Shown here: positions 8,241 through 15,507 of the stretch, piece by piece | How positions within the stretch are numbered: position 1 is the stretch's first letter | Layout of the letters: every line of letters starts with the position of its first letter | Assembly: GCF_020278625.1 (NCBI RefSeq) | Contig: NZ_JADAKK010000020.1 | Coordinates: 1-18,958 of the forward strand | Direction of reading: 5' to 3' | From: Wolbachia endosymbiont of Mansonella ozzardi | GTDB taxonomy: Bacteria; Pseudomonadota; Alphaproteobacteria; Rickettsiales; Anaplasmataceae | Length of the DNA stretch: 18,958 bases | Position numbers and translations under genes: made by a program | The notes under the pieces: generated by a model | The model's input: the letters and a program-made list of their open reading frames with translations, nothing else | Database searches by the model: none | Told to the model about the DNA's origin: nothing

Positions 8241-9959
8241 TCATTCATCTATATCGCTGCTAATATCCTTTATCATGCTATAATTGCCTTTCCTAAATCT
8301 ACTTTTTAAGGACTCAACTCCGCTTTCGCTAATACCACTTAGACTCAGCGCTGCTCCACCAAGCTGTAACCCAATCTCAGATGTCTCCGGAATAACTTTA
8401 CTAGCTCCTAGATCTTTGTAAGCTTCTACATTACTCAGATCTGGTAGGCGTATTATAACATTTACATGTGGAAAATTTGTTGCAACTAGAGAAACAATCT
8501 TTCTTATAGTAACTTCGTTCTTTATTGAAATTACGAGAGCTTGGGCTCTTTCTATTCCTACTGATTTTAAAATTTCATATCTCGTGGCATCTCCAAGATA
8601 TATAGGAAAGCTGTCACTTTTCCCTTCTTTGACTATCTTTGATTGAATATCTACAACAACGTAACTTATATGCTCTGCGGTAAGCATTTTTGTTACCATA
8701 TATCCTACCCTGCCGAATCCAGCAACTACTACATGGTTATAGAGATCTTGTGTGTCTGTCTCAATTGCTTCATCATCTAATATTACTTTCTCAGTGCTAA
8801 ATGAATTTGCTATCCACTCTCCAAGTCCCGATAGAAGAGGAGTGAAAGCCATAGTTACCGTAGTTACCATCATAAGTACTTGGGCAATTTCACTTGGTAA
8901 TACGTCCAACTCATCTGCTAAGCGAAACAGGATAAATGCAAATTCACCACCCTGTGCAAGCAATAATCCAGCTTGTATGGCAGGTGCACTCTTAAACCCA
9001 AAAAATCTACACAATACGTATATGATAGATGTTTTTAAAACGATAAGGATGATCGACAATAAAGTAATTATCGGCAATTTATTGAGTAAAAGGTCAATAT
9101 CGATAGACATACCGACAGTCATAAAAAATAAGCCGAGAAATAAATCTTTGAATGGCAACACCGCGTGTTCCACCGAGTGCCTATGTTCTGTTTCTGCGAC
9201 TAATAACCCAGCAACGAATGCACCCAGCGCCATTGATAAATGAAATTGTTCGGTAATAAATGCTGCTCCTAATATTATTAAGAGTGTTGTTGATACAAAG
9301 ACCTCGTTACTTTCCATTTTAGCAATAACCGAAAATAAGGGTCTGAGTAATAACCTACCAGTTATAAATATCAACACTAAGGCAATAGTTGCTTGTACTA
9401 ATGAACCTGCCAGTGAGCTTATCAGACTGTTTTCAGAGCTACCAGTAAGTAAAGGTACTAATACTATTAATGGTACCACTGCAAAATCTTGCATTAATAG
9501 TACTGCTATTGACAACCTACCAACTTGACTTGCTTGGGAAACTTTTTCCTGCAGAACCTGTAACACTATTGCGGTTGAGGACAATGCAAGCCCACCGCCG
9601 ATAACTGCTGCCATGTTAGTGTTCACTTCAAAAGCAAGAGCAATGCACCATATCGCTACCATGGTAACTATAACTTGCAGGGAACCAAATCCAAATACGT
9701 GAATACGCATGGCAATGAGGCGTTCAAAGGTCAGCTCAAGACCTATAATGAATAATAGAAAAACTACGCCGAATTCTGCAAAATTATCCATTGCATCAGC
9801 TGAATGTATCAGATTAAATCCATGAGAACCAATCAACGCGCCTGCAACGAAGTAACCGAGCACTGGGCTGATATTCATTTTCCAAAACGCTATGACTATA
9901 AACACAGCAGCGGAAAGTAAAATTATAATATCAAACAAATACTGAGAGCTGCCGTGCAT
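8241..9959 (-). CDS. KefB-type monovalent cation:proton antiporter (CPA2) with RCK domain
   Basis: A 572-residue inner-membrane protein. Residues about 1-385 are strongly hydrophobic and form the CPA2 exchanger. Family landmarks are SPVLGYFVAGALIG (31-44), GLALSSTAIVLQVLQE (123-138) and the membrane QD pair at 157-158. A cytoplasmic RCK or TrkA-N domain starts with the Rossmann motif GFGRVG (414-419), followed by an acidic strand end (VVVDIQ) and the GDATR turn, so it can bind NAD(H). The likely role is K+ or Na+ efflux coupled to proton uptake for pH control. Start ATG 9959 lies 5 bases after the stop of the thioredoxin-like gene, with an AGG ribosome site inside that gene, so the two form an operon. 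KefB, KefC and YbaL-like subtypes cannot be separated by eye, so no symbol is given. Confidence 0.9.
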   Translation of the reverse strand: MHGSSQYLFDIIILLSAAVFIVIAFWKMNISPVLGYFVAGALIGSHGFNLIHSADAMDNFAEFGVVFLLFIIGLELTFERLIAMRIHVFGFGSLQVIVTMVAIWCIALAFEVNTNMAAVIGGGLALSSTAIVLQVLQEKVSQASQVGRLSIAVLLMQDFAVVPLIVLVPLLTGSSENSLISSLAGSLVQATIALVLIFITGRLLLRPLFSVIAKMESNEVFVSTTLLIILGAAFITEQFHLSMALGAFVAGLLVAETEHRHSVEHAVLPFKDLFLGLFFMTVGMSIDIDLLLNKLPIITLLSIILIVLKTSIIYVLCRFFGFKSAPAIQAGLLLAQGGEFAFILFRLADELDVLPSEIAQVLMMVTTVTMAFTPLLSGLGEWIANSFSTEKVILDDEAIETDTQDLYNHVVVAGFGRVGYMVTKMLTAEHISYVVVDIQSKIVKEGKSDSFPIYLGDATRYEILKSVGIERAQALVISIKNEVTIRKIVSLVATNFPHVNVIIRLPDLSNVEAYKDLGASKVIPETSEIGLQLGGAALSLSGISESGVESLKSRFRKGNYSMIKDISSDIDE

Positions 9960-9964
9960 GATAT

Positions 9965-10537
9965 TTAACCTGTAGGATCAGACCATTTAATTGAGCAACC
10001 AATGCTTGACTTTTGGTCAACCGGAAAGTTACCAGTTTCTGCAATGAATTTCATAGCTTGAAATAAATCACTACTTCCTATCTTATAGTTTTGAGCCTTT
10101 TCTTTTTTTGCATCATTAAAACGTCCACGATAGCGGAGTTTTAAATTAGCATTAAACCCAAAAAAGTCAGGAGTACAAACAGCATCATATTCTTTAGCCA
10201 CTTCTTGCGTACTGTCAATCAGATATGGAAATTCAAACTTATTTTCCTTAGCGAAACTAATCATATTTTCAAAGGAGTCTTCTGGATATTCATTGACATC
10301 ATTCGGCATTATTGCAACAGTACTTACCTGATAATCCCTTTTTAACAAATCAACATCGCTCACCAGATTGCTGATAATTGATTGAACGTAAGGACAGTGA
10401 TTACATATAAACATTATAATAAGACCATTTTTTCCACGACAGTTACTTAATGTATAGTGTTTGTCGTCTACCCCTAAAAGATTGAAATCCTTTGCAGTAA
10501 AGTCAAGATCTACCTTAGGAGTATTCAGTGCAACCAT
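9965..10537 (-). CDS. Thioredoxin-fold redox protein (AhpC/TSA-like family)
   Basis: A 190-residue cytoplasmic protein with no signal peptide. It has the thioredoxin-like fold of AhpC/TSA-related proteins. An active-site CxxC, CNHC at residues 45-48, follows a beta strand (GLIIMFICNHCPYV). There is a TPD cis-proline segment (VCTPDFFGF) and a C-terminal GCSIKW at 180-185, a tail shared by the family that provides a third cysteine. The exact substrate is unknown, with thiol-disulfide exchange or peroxide reduction most likely. Start ATG 10537 is 114 bases from tmk, which diverges. It is the first gene of an operon with the KefB-type antiporter; KefB-type systems are often redox-linked, which makes the pairing sensible, but that link is inference. 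Confidence 0.85.
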   Translation of the reverse strand: MVALNTPKVDLDFTAKDFNLLGVDDKHYTLSNCRGKNGLIIMFICNHCPYVQSIISNLVSDVDLLKRDYQVSTVAIMPNDVNEYPEDSFENMISFAKENKFEFPYLIDSTQEVAKEYDAVCTPDFFGFNANLKLRYRGRFNDAKKEKAQNYKIGSSDLFQAMKFIAETGNFPVDQKSSIGCSIKWSDPTG

Positions 10538-10567
10538 AGTTTACAGAGAATTGTGTATCAGGCACAG

Positions 10568-10594
10568 CTTATAATATTATTGCTTAAGTGTCAA
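10568..10594 (-). promoter_or_regulatory. Candidate promoter for the thioredoxin-like/antiporter operon
   Basis: Reading the minus strand, a perfect -35 TTGACA (10594-10589) is followed by TATAAG (10573-10568) with a 15-base spacer, which is short. The -10 lies about 30 bases before the ATG at 10537. A possible TATACT -10 for tmk (10607-10612) sits back to back with it. No experimental support. Confidence 0.4.
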
Positions 10595-10651
10595 ATGGTT
10601 CTTGTGTATACTGTTTGTATATTTTTTGTTGACATTACGATTACAGAACTT

Positions 10652-11254
10652 ATGTTCATAACCTTTGAGGGAATAGACGGCTCCGGTAAAACAACGCAGT
10701 CTGAGTTACTTGCAAGTCATTTTAAACAACTCTACAGTGAAGGTAATGTGATATTGACCAGAGAGCCAGGTGGTACTGACTTTGCAGAGAAGGTAAGAAG
10801 GGTGTTGCTTAAAGACAATATTGACCCCATCTCTGAACTTTTGTTACTTATCTCAATGAGATACGAACATGTGAAAAAATTAATACTGCCAGCTCTAGAA
10901 GAAAGAAAGATAGTGATTTGCGATCGGTTTATTGATTCAACTATTGCATACCAAGGGTATGGGCTTGAAGTTGACTTAGGGCTAATAGGGGACCTTCATA
11001 AGTTAGTAAAAATTAGACGTCCAGATATCACATTTATCCTAGATATTGATGTTCAAGTTGGTCTAAGCCGAACAAAAGATAAAAATAAATACGAAGAGAT
11101 GGACATTAATTTTTATAATAAAGTTCGAAAAGGATTTCAAGAGATAGCGCTAAAAGAGCCTGATAGGTCCAATATTATTACTGAAATTGAAACTAAAAAT
11201 GACAGTCAAGTGTATGGTGAAATTATCAATAGAATTGCTAGCACTATACAATAG
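10652..11254 (+). CDS. tmk: Thymidylate kinase
   Basis: Cytoplasmic enzyme that phosphorylates dTMP to dTDP with ATP. The 200-residue length from ATG 10652 is typical. An in-frame upstream extension to 10553 would add 33 residues before MFITFEGIDG and is rejected because the family starts here. The P-loop GIDGSGKTT is at residues 7-15. TREPGGTDF follows as the dTMP-binding loop, then the DR motif in CDRFIDSTIAYQGYG and a short LID region containing SRTKDKNKYE. The gene is complete and diverges from the thioredoxin-like gene. The ribosome site is weak. A perfect 14-bp palindrome, TTTTGCTAGCAAAA, lies just after the stop at 11261-11274 and could weakly terminate. Confidence 0.95.
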   Translation: MFITFEGIDGSGKTTQSELLASHFKQLYSEGNVILTREPGGTDFAEKVRRVLLKDNIDPISELLLLISMRYEHVKKLILPALEERKIVICDRFIDSTIAYQGYGLEVDLGLIGDLHKLVKIRRPDITFILDIDVQVGLSRTKDKNKYEEMDINFYNKVRKGFQEIALKEPDRSNIITEIETKNDSQVYGEIINRIASTIQ

Positions 11255-11358
11255 AGCTGGTTTTGCTAGCAAAATAAAAAGTAAGGCCAACTTCAATACC
11301 GTGTGTGGACAACAAACCACTAACATTACTCCTTTTTTAATCCATGCTTGCTCCCTAG

Positions 11359-11487
11359 AAAGTTGCCACTTTTCTAAAGTGTGGACTACGATTTCAACCA
11401 GATGTTAAGGCGAATGGAATTACACCATTACGGTTTCATGACATCAGATCGCACCTTTCTATAATAATTAAAATGTTGTGTTTTTAA
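11359..11487 (+). pseudogene. Short relic of a tyrosine recombinase (integrase) C-terminal domain
   Basis: One plus-strand frame between stops at 11356 and 11485 contains VKANGITPLRFHDIRSHL. This matches the box II region of phage and Xer-type integrases, where HxxR (here HDIR, 11437-11448) supplies two catalytic residues and is usually preceded by lrf or krf. Nothing recognisable flanks it, and the box I Arg and the catalytic Tyr are absent, so it is a fragment at most. It sits in the 530-base gap after tmk. It could be chance, because only about 15 residues carry the signal. Confidence 0.4.
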
Positions 11488-11520
11488 TTAAGATTAGCTA
11501 CTTTCTATGTTCACAAAATT

Positions 11521-11581
11521 AGTTTGCTTGCTTACAAGCAAACTTTTCTTGATTCCAGCGTTTGATGCTTGAATCAAGGAA
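11521..11581. repeat. Two adjacent hairpins, palindromic element
   Basis: The first hairpin is a perfect 10-bp stem, AGTTTGCTTG (11521-11530) and CAAGCAAACT (11535-11544), with a CTTA loop. The second pairs CTTGATTC (11548-11555) with GAATCAAG (11571-11578) and has an inner AGC/GCT pairing. The order, a CAAGC-type hairpin then one centred on CCAG...GCTTG, parallels 194-231, so both may belong to the same dispersed family. Confidence 0.6.
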
Positions 11582-11711
11582 TTTTATCAAGCAGGTGAGC
11601 ATAAAAGTTATGTTAAAATACACCATTTATGGAAAACTGGATCCCGTGCTGAACACTTTGATGAGTCTGCCGTGGAAGCAGTAAGATGAAGCTGCACAAC
11701 AAATGAGGGAG

Positions 11712-11754
11712 CTGGAATGGCACTGTTATAAAGGAACCAGTGCCCTCTTGCCAG
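11712..11754. repeat. Nested inverted repeat
   Basis: GGCACTG (11719-11725) pairs perfectly with CAGTGCC (11738-11744) across a 12-base loop. An outer CTGG (11712-11715) pairs with CCAG (11751-11754). No T-run follows on either side, so a plain intrinsic terminator is unlikely. It may be another palindromic remnant. No gene is visible around it between 11580 and 11785. Confidence 0.5.
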
Positions 11755-11785
11755 GTTAAAATCACAATGTTTGTATGGTTGTAGC

Positions 11786-12203
11786 TTATATTTTTGTAAT
11801 ACTAATTATGCCGAACTCTTTTGAATGACCCTCTCTAGTTGGAATTATATAAAATATTAATTCCTTTCCACCTGAAGATAAAGTTCCGTTATCTACCATA
11901 TAGTTGATTATATGACAACCGTTGCTGTCCTCTGTTCTTTCTTCTATCTTCTATTTGTAAAAATCTGAGATTAAGGACGACATCCTTATGCATGTTCTCA
12001 TCCGGACATATATATTCATATAGGTTCTTAAATACCAAGTTCTCATATTCATCACGTTCTACTATATATGTGCTAAGATCTATAAGACCTGGACTATCCC
12101 TACTATATTCAGATACTACATAACAAGCATTATCCTCAAAAAATCCGGAATAGTCATCGAAAAAACTTATAAAGCTGTCATAATGCTTGCCTTTTGTTAT
12201 CAA
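11786..12203 (-). pseudogene. Unknown protein gene frameshifted by a 7-bp tandem duplication
   Basis: From TTG 12203 one frame runs to a stop at 11889-11891, giving 104 residues. Its last 20 or so residues are basic and unlike the rest. A second minus-strand frame carries a coherent continuation, NGCHIINYMVDNGTLSSGGK then KEFGIISITKI, to TAA at 11786-11788. The switch coincides with a perfect tandem copy of ATAGAAG on the minus strand (11941-11947 and 11948-11954 as CTTCTAT on the plus strand). Removing one copy gives QIEERTEDSNG and about 136 residues in all. No transmembrane segment or known motif is visible. The 5' end is uncertain, since no ATG is available and a stop lies 17 codons upstream of the TTG. 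Confidence 0.6.
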
Positions 12204-12282
12204 ATTATTAACATGATAACTAATATTCCTACATAGTCAAGTAAGTTGATTTATTAGTGTTTTAGCAATCAGGCCCCAGCTA

Positions 12283-12780
12283 TCACACCACTTGGAGATT
12301 TCCCCCTTTGCTCAATTCTTTTACCTTTGACTCGCTGATCATAGTCTGGACGATATTGGCTGCCACAGCAGCAAAGCTCAAAATGAAAAAAGTAATAGAA
12401 ATAAAAGGAATAATAAGAGATTCGAAAGGTAATACAGGTATAGTTCTCTCTATTAAAAACGAGTCATTAGATGCTATATTGATATGGATCTTTGTTAGCT
12501 TTTCCTGTCCTGGAGTGTTTTCTATACCAAGCTGATTATTAAGATCGTGTTTTTGCAAGTGGTTAACATATGACCACAAATTCAAACTGAGTGAAACCAA
12601 TTTAGTGTAATACTCAAAACAGCAGAGTACAATTTAAGCTAGGAACACCAAAAACTAGCGATGCTATTATATACCCAATAAAAGAAGCAACGGATAGCGT
12701 GGTAACTAGATGTTTTGAGTAAGTTCTTATTTTTTTCTGTTGGCAAGTTCCTCTTTCTCACAACTCATAAACTTAAGCAT
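12283..12780 (-). pseudogene. Two-TM membrane protein gene broken by two homopolymer indels
   Basis: Minus-strand reading from ATG 12780 (or 12768) gives MLKFMSCEKEELANRKK, then a stop. Restoring one A to the A7 run (12730-12736) continues into RTYSKHLVTTLSVASFIGYI and a first membrane span. That frame ends at TTTTGA; removing one T from the T4 run (12616-12619) restores LLFEYYTKLVSLSLNLWSYV. This joins a hydrophilic middle and a second span (LIIPFISITFFILSFAAVAA), ending at 12283. The repaired protein is about 165 residues with a domain between two spans. I do not recognise the family. Both lesions are single-base changes in homopolymers, so sequencing error is an alternative, although the neighbouring gene is also broken. 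Confidence 0.65.
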
Positions 12781-12833
12781 AACTAATATATTATGGCATT
12801 AATTCGTTCAAAAAACAATATGTAAGTTAAGAG

Positions 12834-12917
12834 TGCCCGAGAGAAGACTTGAACTTCCACAACTGAAAAGTTACTAGCACCTGAAACTAGCGCGTCTACC
12901 AATTCCGCCACCCGGGC
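12834..12917 (-). tRNA. tRNA-Leu (anticodon CAG)
   Basis: The minus strand from 12917 begins GCCCGGGTGGCGGAATTGG, the standard tRNA-Leu opening. The acceptor stem GCCCGGG pairs with CTCGGGC with one G-T wobble. The anticodon arm is CTAGT-TTCAGGT-GCTAG with CAG at positions 34-36. A long variable arm marks it as class II. The T arm is GGAAG-TTCAAGT-CTTCT. The discriminator is A at 12834 and CCA is not encoded. It decodes CUG and lies divergent from tldD, 62 bases away. Confidence 0.95.
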
Positions 12918-12979
12918 TTTTTGTAGTTTACTATGTTAAAGTTAAATAATATACTTGAGCAATTTTTAGTTTAAAAGTA

Positions 12980-14407
12980 ATGCCAGACGATTTAAACTTA
13001 GATCAAATATTTTTTGCTCAGAACAATGTTAATATTAATAATGTATATAAAATAGTCAACCATGCTCTGAGCAATAGCGATGGCGGTGAGTTATTTTTAG
13101 AGTTTTGTCAGTCAGAGTCTTTGGTTTTTGATGATAACATATTGAAACATATGGATTTGAACACCAGAAGAGGATTTGGTCTGAGGTCTTTTTGCGAGAA
13201 TAGCACATCTTTTGTTTGCTCTTCTGAGATTAGCGAAAAAGAAATTAGTAATGCTGCTTCTATAGTTAAAAGCTCAGTGTCTTTAAACAAAACAAATTTA
13301 ATAAGCTTAGGCAAAGAGGAAAAAAAACTATATTCGAAAATTAACCCCATAAATGAAATAGATCTAAGCTCAAAAATTAAACTGCTCAACGAGGTTAATG
13401 AGTATGTAAGATCCAAAAATAACTGCGTGAAGCAAGTAAAAATAACTCTAAGTGGAGAATGGCAAGTCGTACAAATAATAAAGGGTGATCACAGGTTAAG
13501 CGACATCAGGCCTCTAGTACGTTTTAATGTGTTAGTCATTGTAGAGAAAGATAGCCGAATTGAAAGAGGTTCTGCAGGACATGGTGGACGGGATTCTCAC
13601 AGTAAGTTTATTTCTGAGGAAAAGTGGAAAGAAGTTGCAAACCAGGCTTTGGAACAAGCATTAGTAAATTCTGAAGCGGTTCCGACTCCAGCTGGAGAGA
13701 TGACAGTTGTTCTAGGTCCGGGCTGGCCAGGGGTATTGTTACATGAAGCTGTGGGTCATGGACTCGAAGGCGATTTTAATCGTAAAGGAGTATCAGCATT
13801 TTCAAATTCTATTGGTAAGCAAGTAGCAGCTAGTGGTATCACAGTAGTTGATGATGGAACTCTGCCTAATTTACGCGGTTCTATTAGCATAGATGATGAA
13901 GGTACTCCTTCCGGTTATAATGTGTTGATAGAAGATGGAATCCTCAAAGGATATATGCAGGATTATATGAATGCTAAACTCATGGGGGCAAATCTAACTG
14001 GTAATGGTAGAAGGGAAAGTTATAAGGAAGTCACTATGCCGCGCATGACAAACACCTATATGTTACCAGGTAAACATACACCAGAAGAAATAATATCTAG
14101 CGTAAAGAAAGGTCTATATGCAGTAAATTTTGGTGGCGGGCAGGTTGATATAACATCAGGGAAATTTGTTTTCTCATCTTCAGAAGCTTATTTGATAGAA
14201 AATGGTAAAATTACACAACCAGTCAAAGGGGCGACGCTAATTGGTGACGGGCCAACAGTGCTAAAAAAAGTATCTATGGTTGGCAACGACTTAAAGTTAG
14301 ATCCTGGTATTGGTACATGTTCAAAAGATGGACAAAATGTGCCTGTTGGGGTTGGTCAACCAACACTCAAAGTTGATGCAATTACAGTAGGCGGAACTGA
14401 GTTATAA
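12980..14407 (+). CDS. tldD: TldD family metalloprotease
   Basis: A 475-residue cytoplasmic protein, close to the E. coli TldD length. The family zinc motif HExxxH is at residues 255-260 (HEAVGHGLEGD), preceded by LGPGWPGVLL. The C-terminal half has the glycine-rich TldD/PmbA features, such as GYMQDYMNAKLMG, GNGRRESY and NFGGGQVDITSGKFVFSSS. TldD normally works with TldE (PmbA) to degrade peptides, known from microcin B17 maturation and CcdA turnover; no tldE lies in the window. Start ATG 12980 has no strong ribosome site. The stop codon overlaps the stop of the convergent gene within TTATAA. The gene is intact. Confidence 0.93.
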   Translation: MPDDLNLDQIFFAQNNVNINNVYKIVNHALSNSDGGELFLEFCQSESLVFDDNILKHMDLNTRRGFGLRSFCENSTSFVCSSEISEKEISNAASIVKSSVSLNKTNLISLGKEEKKLYSKINPINEIDLSSKIKLLNEVNEYVRSKNNCVKQVKITLSGEWQVVQIIKGDHRLSDIRPLVRFNVLVIVEKDSRIERGSAGHGGRDSHSKFISEEKWKEVANQALEQALVNSEAVPTPAGEMTVVLGPGWPGVLLHEAVGHGLEGDFNRKGVSAFSNSIGKQVAASGITVVDDGTLPNLRGSISIDDEGTPSGYNVLIEDGILKGYMQDYMNAKLMGANLTGNGRRESYKEVTMPRMTNTYMLPGKHTPEEIISSVKKGLYAVNFGGGQVDITSGKFVFSSSEAYLIENGKITQPVKGATLIGDGPTVLKKVSMVGNDLKLDPGIGTCSKDGQNVPVGVGQPTLKVDAITVGGTEL

Positions 14408-15463
14408 GTCGGAGATACTGTGCTGATTTCCTTCTTCTTTTTGTCGTCGTTTATCTTCTTCTTTCTTCCGGAAGGATTCTTGATTTTCCTTAACTTGCTC
14501 AGGCACATTAGGCTGCTTTTCAGCAGGTTGCTTATCCTGTCCAACTACATTAACTTTTGATTCTAGAATTTCACTAATTCTATTATTAATTTCACCACCC
14601 CATTCTTTCTCCTTTTCAGTATCAGGGTTATACAAAGTACCTTTCCTGTTATTTGAAAAAAGAGCCCCAACTCCTCCTTTTACAGCGAATATTGTACCAA
14701 TAGCAGCAGCAACTATCGCGAATGTAGTAGGACCAAAAACTAATATTGAGGCAATAGAAAAAAGAGTAGGAAGAAAAATCTTACGTAATAACGTTGTTAC
14801 CATTCCTTCATCACTGAGCGGTGGTTCATCTTCTTCTTTATCTCCACCTAAAAATGGTATTTTTTCTCTTAGCCCACTCATAAAGGAGCCAGAAATGTTT
14901 TTAGGATCTACCTTTATTCCAAGCGGCCATCCAGCAAGTTTTATGAGTGAGTCTTTAGCTTCTTTACCGCGTATATCATCTACAAACTCATCAACCACTT
15001 CTTTTATTTTACTATTTTCTAAATTCCCTTCGCTAGCTAAATTTTTCTCTCTAATTTTTTCAAATACAGAAATTAAAAACTGAAGGAAATTTTCTTCACT
15101 TAGTGACTTTATTTTTTGATTAACATCATTGAATATCTTTCCTCTATTTTCAAGTACAAAAGTAAAAATTTTCTTTTCATTTTCATTCTGTAACCGAGCT
15201 AGCTGCTCCTCTTTTAATGACTTTTGTTCCTCTAATTTCTCTTTCTCCTCCTCTGAAAATTTTTCTTGCAGTTTCTTTGCTACTTCCCCCATTTCCTGTT
15301 GTGTTTGTTTCTCCAGATTCTCTAAAGTATCTAGAAAAGCACGATAGATTAACTGATGTTCTTTTTTTTCAAAAGTTTTATCATCTTCGTTAGTTAACTG
15401 AACAGAAGGTCCCGAATCCTTTGTTTGTGAAGTTAACATTCTTGTCATAACTGACTTACTCAC
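14402..15463 (-). CDS. Hypothetical coiled-coil protein with two C-terminal membrane spans
   Basis: 353 residues from GTG 15463. ATG 15448 (MTRMLTSQ) is an alternative start that would leave a more usual leader after the promoter. Residues about 48-98 are very rich in Glu, Lys and Gln and predict a long coiled coil. A mixed alpha-helical middle contains AGWPLGIKVDPKN (177-189) and GSFMSGLREKIPFLGG. Two closely spaced hydrophobic segments (about 229-269, ending GAIGTIF-like AAAIGTIFAVKGGVGALF) form a hairpin. The last 80 residues are charged and Gln/Lys rich, probably disordered. There is no signal peptide or enzyme motif. The layout fits a membrane-associated scaffold or a secreted effector-type protein, but that is speculation. 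It overlaps tldD tail to tail and follows polA. Confidence 0.75.
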   Translation of the reverse strand: MSKSVMTRMLTSQTKDSGPSVQLTNEDDKTFEKKEHQLIYRAFLDTLENLEKQTQQEMGEVAKKLQEKFSEEEKEKLEEQKSLKEEQLARLQNENEKKIFTFVLENRGKIFNDVNQKIKSLSEENFLQFLISVFEKIREKNLASEGNLENSKIKEVVDEFVDDIRGKEAKDSLIKLAGWPLGIKVDPKNISGSFMSGLREKIPFLGGDKEEDEPPLSDEGMVTTLLRKIFLPTLFSIASILVFGPTTFAIVAAAIGTIFAVKGGVGALFSNNRKGTLYNPDTEKEKEWGGEINNRISEILESKVNVVGQDKQPAEKQPNVPEQVKENQESFRKKEEDKRRQKEEGNQHSISDL

Positions 15464-15478
15464 ATTTACTATACTTTA

Positions 15479-15507
15479 ATTGTAGCATATTTTTCATATT
15501 AGTTCAA
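15479..15507 (-). promoter_or_regulatory. Candidate promoter for the coiled-coil hypothetical gene
   Basis: On the minus strand TTGAAC (15507-15502) and TACAAT (15484-15479) are separated by exactly 17 bases. The -35 overlaps the end of polA, whose stop is 15501-15499. The -10 is about 30 bases before ATG 15448 but only about 15 before GTG 15463, which favours the ATG start. Confidence 0.45.

Noticed and set aside
10553..10651. N-terminal extension of tmk
   Set aside because: It places 33 hydrophobic residues before a complete thymidylate kinase and covers the divergent promoter region.
10629..10657. TTGACA as a -35 box for tmk
   Set aside because: The matching -10 position would fall on the start codon itself, so it cannot drive the gene from ATG 10652.
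12308..12535. Plus-strand open frame inside the membrane-protein pseudogene
   Set aside because: It is the antisense of a clearly better minus-strand coding sequence.
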